From Agrobacterium tumefaciens (GTDB taxonomy: Bacteria > Pseudomonadota > Alphaproteobacteria > Rhizobiales > Rhizobiaceae): a stretch of 64,000 nt of DNA. Made by a program: the position numbers and the translations under genes. The notes beneath the pieces are model-generated. The model saw only the letters and a list, made by a program, of their open reading frames with translations, was not told the origin of the DNA and did not search any database. Within the stretch, counting starts at the first letter, position 1. Every line of letters starts with the position of its first letter. The stretch is from assembly GCF_009649785.1 (NCBI RefSeq), contig NZ_WJOK01000011.1, forward strand, positions 109,656-173,655. Reading direction: 5' to 3'. This document shows positions 60,579-64,000 of the stretch, piece by piece.

Positions 60579-61190
60579 ATGAAACTCTATCATCATCCTT
60601 TGTCGGGCCACTCGCATCGGGCCCGTCTGTTCCTTTCACTGATCAACCTGCCGCATGAGCTGGTTGAGGTGGACCTCATGTCCGGCGCGCACAAGACGCC
60701 CGATTTCCTCAAGATGAACCCGTTTGGCCAGGTTCCGGTTCTCGACGACGACGGCGAATACGTATCGGATTCCAACGCGATCCTGGTCTACCTTGCCAAG
60801 AAAACCGGACGGACGGACTGGCTGCCCGATGACCTGAAGAGCGCCGCAGCGGTCCAACGCTGGTTGTCGGTAGCTGCCGGTGAGATCGCTTATGGTCCGG
60901 CGGCGGCCCGCCTGGTCACCGTCTTTGGTGCCAAGTTCAATCCGGAAGAAGTCATTAGTCGCGCCCATGCGGTCCTTGGAAAACTCGAAACTCAGCTTTC
61001 CGACCGAGAATGGCTGGTTGGCGAACGCCCGACGATCGCTGACGTCGCAATCTACAGCTACGTGGCCCGCGCCCCTGAAGGCAACGTGGATCTCTCCACT
61101 TATCCTGCGGTCAACAGGCTGCTTCGTCGTATCGAAGCGCTTCCGGGCTTCGTGGACTTTATCGGGACTCCGGTTGGCCTTGCCGCCTGA
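60579..61190 (+). CDS. glutathione S-transferase
   Basis: A 203-residue two-domain GST. The N-terminal thioredoxin-like part has [17 protein letters not shown] (catalytic Ser region), the cis-proline [10 protein letters not shown] and [11 protein letters not shown] (glutathione-binding Ser). The C-terminal helical domain contains [15 protein letters not shown], the N-capping box. It probably conjugates or reduces an electrophile. CGCAGGAGCGCACA precedes the ATG. Confidence 0.92.
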   Translation: MKLYHHPLSGHSHRARLFLSLINLPHELVEVDLMSGAHKTPDFLKMNPFGQVPVLDDDGEYVSDSNAILVYLAKKTGRTDWLPDDLKSAAAVQRWLSVAAGEIAYGPAAARLVTVFGAKFNPEEVISRAHAVLGKLETQLSDREWLVGERPTIADVAIYSYVARAPEGNVDLSTYPAVNRLLRRIEALPGFVDFIGTPVGLAA

Positions 61191-61244
61191 TCCGCATTCG
61201 GGTGCGCGCCGAAGCGTGCCCGATCCCTTCTTAGGAGAGCTGAC

Positions 61245-63305
61245 ATGACCGACACTTTGACAAAACTGCCGACATGGCACGAAGGCGAGAAGTTCATCCA
61301 GGAAAAAGTCGGTGTCGCCGAGCGTATGGAGGTCGTCGGCCAGCGGGTCGTTCGCGATTTCATGCCGGATCAGCATCGGGACTTCTATGCCCAGCTCCCG
61401 TTCATCGTCCTTGGCAGTGTGGATGGCCACGATGACGCATGGGCCACTTTTGTCGAGGGCCGACCCGGCTTCATGTCCTCTCCTACGCCGACCACGCTCG
61501 ATATCCGCTCTACCTTGGAGCCAAGCGACCCCGCCAGCGAAGGAATGGCGGACGGCAAACCGATCGGCCTGCTCGGCATCGAGATGCACACGCGTCGCCG
61601 CAATCGCATGAACGGCTTTGTCTCCACCGCAGCGAACGGTTATCGGATCGATGTGGATCAGAGCTTCGGCAACTGCCCGCGCTACATACAATTGCGGGAT
61701 TTCCAATTCGAGAGGGCACCCGGCCAACCAAGCCAGAACCAGCGTGAAGACCTGTCCGAGCTTGACGACCTTGCTCGCTCCACGATCAAGACTGCGGACG
61801 CGTTCTTCGTTGCCTCCTATGTCGACCGCGAAGACAGGCGCCAGGTTGACGTTTCGCATCGCGGCGGGAATGCCGGCTTCGTCCGCGTTGGCGATGATGA
61901 CGTTCTCACAATTCCCGATTTCGACGGAAACCTTTTCTTCTCGACACTGGGGAATATTCTGCTGAACAAGAAAGCAGGTCTGCTCTTCGTAGACTTCGCG
62001 ACGGGCGATGTGCTGCAGATGACAGGCGAAGCCGACGTCATCCTGGAATCACCCGAGATTGCGGCCTTCCAGGGCGCGGAACGGCTCTGGACGTTCAGGC
62101 CAACCCGGATCGTCCGGAGACCGAATGCACTCGCACTCCGCTGGGCATTCCAGAAGGATGGATGGTCGCCGAATTCTCTGATGACCGGGAACTGGGCGCA
62201 GGCAGCAGACCGGATGCGTGCCACCGGACTTTCAGACACATGGCGGTCGATGACGGTCACCAGGATCGTCGAGGAAAGCACGACGATCCGCTCGATCCAT
62301 CTCCAGCCAAGCGACGGCGCGGGGTTGCTGCCGCATGCTGCCGGGCAGCACCTCCCGATCCGGCTGGTGCTGCCGGGAAGCGAGCGGCCTGTTGTCAGGA
62401 CCTACACCCTGTCTGTCGCACCGTCCGATGGCATCTACCGCATCAGTGTCAAACGCGATGGGCTCGTGTCGCAGTTTCTGCACGACAGCATCTCCGTTGG
62501 CGACGTGATTGAGGCGCGGCCCCCCGCAGGGGAGTTCGGTGTTGACGCCCGTGCCACGCGCCCTGCAGTGCTCCTTGCCGGTGGTGTCGGCATCACGCCG
62601 CTGCTCGCCATGCTCCGTCATGTCGTCTACGAGGGAATTCGCAAACAGCGAATCCGGCCGATCACGTTGTTCCACGCTGCCCGCACGAAAGCCGAGCGAC
62701 CTTTCGACAAGGAGATTGCCGAACTCGTGGCTGCGGCCAAGGGCGTGGTCCGGTTAGTGCGAGTTCTCAGCGACATCGGCGATGCCACAGAGGGCTCCGA
62801 CTACGATACTGCCGGCCGTATCGACATGGCTATGCTCACCAAGCATCTGCCGTTCAACGACTACGACTTCTATCTGTGTGGTCCGCCGCAGTTTACGCAG
62901 GCGCTCTATGACGGTTTACGCGGCTACAACATCGCAGACGATCGTATCCACGCGGAAGCGTTCGGACCCTCGTCGCTGGTTCGGTCTGTAGAGGCCAAAG
63001 ATGCCAGGGCCGCCCCTTTGCGTGCGCTGCCATCCGACAAGCCGGTGCCTGTCATATTCACGAACTCGCTGAAGGAGGCCCGCTGGGCACCCGGCTCCGG
63101 AACGCTGCTGGAACTTGCAGAAGCACGCGGTCTTCAGCCCGAGTTCAGTTGCCGCGAAGGCAATTGCGGTACGTGCAAAACAAAACTCGTCAAAGGCGCT
63201 GTGACGTACCTGAAGGAGCCGACAGCGAAGGTTGACGATGACGAGATCCTCCTTTGCTGTGCCATTCCAGCGAGCCAGGAAGGCGGCATCCAGATCGCCG
63301 TCTAA
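61245..63305 (+). CDS. three-domain PNPOx / ferredoxin-reductase / 2Fe-2S fusion oxidoreductase
   Basis: A 686-residue protein. Residues 1-330 form a PNPOx-like split barrel (YVDREDRRQVDVSHRGGNAG). Residues 340-580 are an FAD/NAD ferredoxin-reductase module (RTYTLSVAP for FAD, LLAGGVGITPLLAMLRHVV for NAD, LCGPPQFTQALYDGLRGYN). Residues 600-686 are a plant-type 2Fe-2S ferredoxin (CREGNCGTCKTKL and LLCCAIPAS). Electrons would pass from NAD(P)H through FAD and the cluster to, or from, the split-barrel site. Such fusions resemble flavohaemoglobin-like reductases without globin; substrate unknown. TTAGGAGAGC precedes the ATG. Confidence 0.9.
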   Translation: MTDTLTKLPTWHEGEKFIQEKVGVAERMEVVGQRVVRDFMPDQHRDFYAQLPFIVLGSVDGHDDAWATFVEGRPGFMSSPTPTTLDIRSTLEPSDPASEGMADGKPIGLLGIEMHTRRRNRMNGFVSTAANGYRIDVDQSFGNCPRYIQLRDFQFERAPGQPSQNQREDLSELDDLARSTIKTADAFFVASYVDREDRRQVDVSHRGGNAGFVRVGDDDVLTIPDFDGNLFFSTLGNILLNKKAGLLFVDFATGDVLQMTGEADVILESPEIAAFQGAERLWTFRPTRIVRRPNALALRWAFQKDGWSPNSLMTGNWAQAADRMRATGLSDTWRSMTVTRIVEESTTIRSIHLQPSDGAGLLPHAAGQHLPIRLVLPGSERPVVRTYTLSVAPSDGIYRISVKRDGLVSQFLHDSISVGDVIEARPPAGEFGVDARATRPAVLLAGGVGITPLLAMLRHVVYEGIRKQRIRPITLFHAARTKAERPFDKEIAELVAAAKGVVRLVRVLSDIGDATEGSDYDTAGRIDMAMLTKHLPFNDYDFYLCGPPQFTQALYDGLRGYNIADDRIHAEAFGPSSLVRSVEAKDARAAPLRALPSDKPVPVIFTNSLKEARWAPGSGTLLELAEARGLQPEFSCREGNCGTCKTKLVKGAVTYLKEPTAKVDDDEILLCCAIPASQEGGIQIAV

Positions 63306-63428
63306 ACCAACATTACTACGCCTGACGCAACAGTCACTTCCTGCTTTTCGACGTTCAACAACAACCGGTTACCAATCATCTTGAGGATCAGAGAGCCACG
63401 TCTCTCAAAACCATTAAAGGAGAATACC

Positions 63429-63977
63429 ATGTCACGCATTCCTACCCCCGCCACGATTGAGGAGGCGCCCGAAGCCTCACGGCCGATCCTGGAGACCATC
63501 CAGAAGCAGATCGGCTCCGTGCCGAATATCTTCCGCCTCGTGTCCAACAGCCCAGCCGCCCTCAACGGCCTCGCCTCGTTGCAGGGTGCGCTCGGCAAGG
63601 GCAAGCTTGCACCCGCCACTCGGGAAAGGATCGCCCTGGCTATGGCCGAAGCCAACGGTTGTGACTACTGCCTTTCGGCGCACACCTTCACCGGAGCGAA
63701 GTTCGCCAAGCTCGATGAAGCGGAGATCGCTTCGAACCGCCGCGGAACATCGAACGACGCCAAGGCTGCGGCAGCCGTCGAATTCGCCCGCGCCCTGACG
63801 ACCGCGCGTGGCTCGGTGGCACCAGGGGAAATCGTAAAAGTTCGGGACGCCGGCTACAGCGACGCGGAAATCGTCGAGATCATTGCGCATGTCGCGCTCA
63901 ATACCTTTACAAACTACGTCAACGAAGCCCTCGATACCGAGATCGATTTCCCGCGTATCGATCGTCTTGCGGCATGA
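63429..63977 (+). CDS. AhpD-like carboxymuconolactone decarboxylase-family protein
   Basis: A 182-residue helical protein. GCDYCLSAHTFTGAKFAKLD carries the CxxC...H redox motif of AhpD-type peroxidase-related proteins, after ATRERIALAMAEAN. AAAGGAGAATACC precedes the ATG at 63429; a frame from 63381 adds sixteen unsupported residues. It follows the redox fusion gene and probably takes part in thiol-dependent peroxide or electrophile removal. Confidence 0.9.
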   Translation: MSRIPTPATIEEAPEASRPILETIQKQIGSVPNIFRLVSNSPAALNGLASLQGALGKGKLAPATRERIALAMAEANGCDYCLSAHTFTGAKFAKLDEAEIASNRRGTSNDAKAAAAVEFARALTTARGSVAPGEIVKVRDAGYSDAEIVEIIAHVALNTFTNYVNEALDTEIDFPRIDRLAA

Positions 63978-64000
63978 CATTCAGGACGGGGTGACACGAG

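Noticed and set aside
1..64000. tRNA or rRNA genes, CRISPR arrays, insertion sequences, phage or plasmid replication genes
   Set aside because: I looked for cloverleaf arms, regular spaced repeats, transposase patterns and replication genes and saw none; short or divergent tRNAs could still be missed by eye.

Overview
The window looks like accessory DNA of an alphaproteobacterium of the Rhizobiales (Rhizobium/Agrobacterium/Ochrobactrum type). The evidence is GC-rich codon use, a high density of ABC importers each with its own regulator, and rhizobial-style gene families (UgpC/MalK-like ATPases, Urt-like amide transporters, DUF2955/HlyD pairs). I see no rRNA, tRNA, CRISPR array, IS element or replication gene. 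Species cannot be fixed from the sequence alone.

Layout. (1) 318-6491: an AraC regulator divergent from a sugar/polyol ABC importer operon with a sorbitol/xylitol-type dehydrogenase. A gap then holds the decayed ATPase end of an ABC exporter (about 6720-7015). (2) 7409-19838: a long, tightly overlapping operon. It encodes a Tat-exported family-5 binding protein, two Dpp/Opp-type permeases, a fused double ATPase with an apparently dead first half, a DeoR regulator, an M20 amidohydrolase, two choline-kinase/APH-like kinases, an inositol-monophosphatase-like phosphatase, and both subunits of B12-dependent ethanolamine ammonia-lyase (EutB, EutC). A near-perfect sigma-54 promoter and tandem 18-bp repeats precede it. 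There is no eutA and there are no microcompartment genes nearby. (3) 19985-23949: a limonene-epoxide-hydrolase-like gene divergent from an AraC gene, remnants of a GST gene and a second AraC gene, and a membrane TolB/TPR regulator. (4) 24042-32183: a DUF2955/HlyD efflux pair with a small partner, then envelope proteins (DUF900 lipoprotein hydrolase, MscS channel, Cys-rich secreted protein, MarC-like and small membrane proteins).

(5) 32497-41239: an aliphatic-amide system made of an AmiC-like sensor, an AmiR-like ANTAR antiterminator, a five-gene Urt/Fmd-type ABC importer and a double-domain nitrilase/amidase. Two leaders, before amiC and before the importer, each have an intrinsic terminator overlapped by a small hairpin with an A1/G4 hexaloop, as expected for ANTAR control. 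A LysE exporter follows. (6) 42350-53544: a deoxyribose-type operon on the minus strand, with a ribose-family ABC importer, an aldose-epimerase-like protein, ribokinase-like kinase, DeoC aldolase and an ALDH16-like double aldehyde dehydrogenase. It is divergent from a DeoR regulator and ends in a clear terminator. (7) 53840-63977: poorly characterised genes, then a LysR regulator divergent from a redox/detoxification set (aldehyde dehydrogenase, GST, a three-domain PNPOx-reductase-ferredoxin fusion, an AhpD-like protein).

The common theme is scavenging of small organic nitrogen and carbon compounds (polyols, an ethanolamine-related compound, amides, deoxyribose), each under local control. The two most interesting systems are the ethanolamine-lyase operon, whose gene set does not match a described ethanolamine pathway, and the twin ANTAR leaders.
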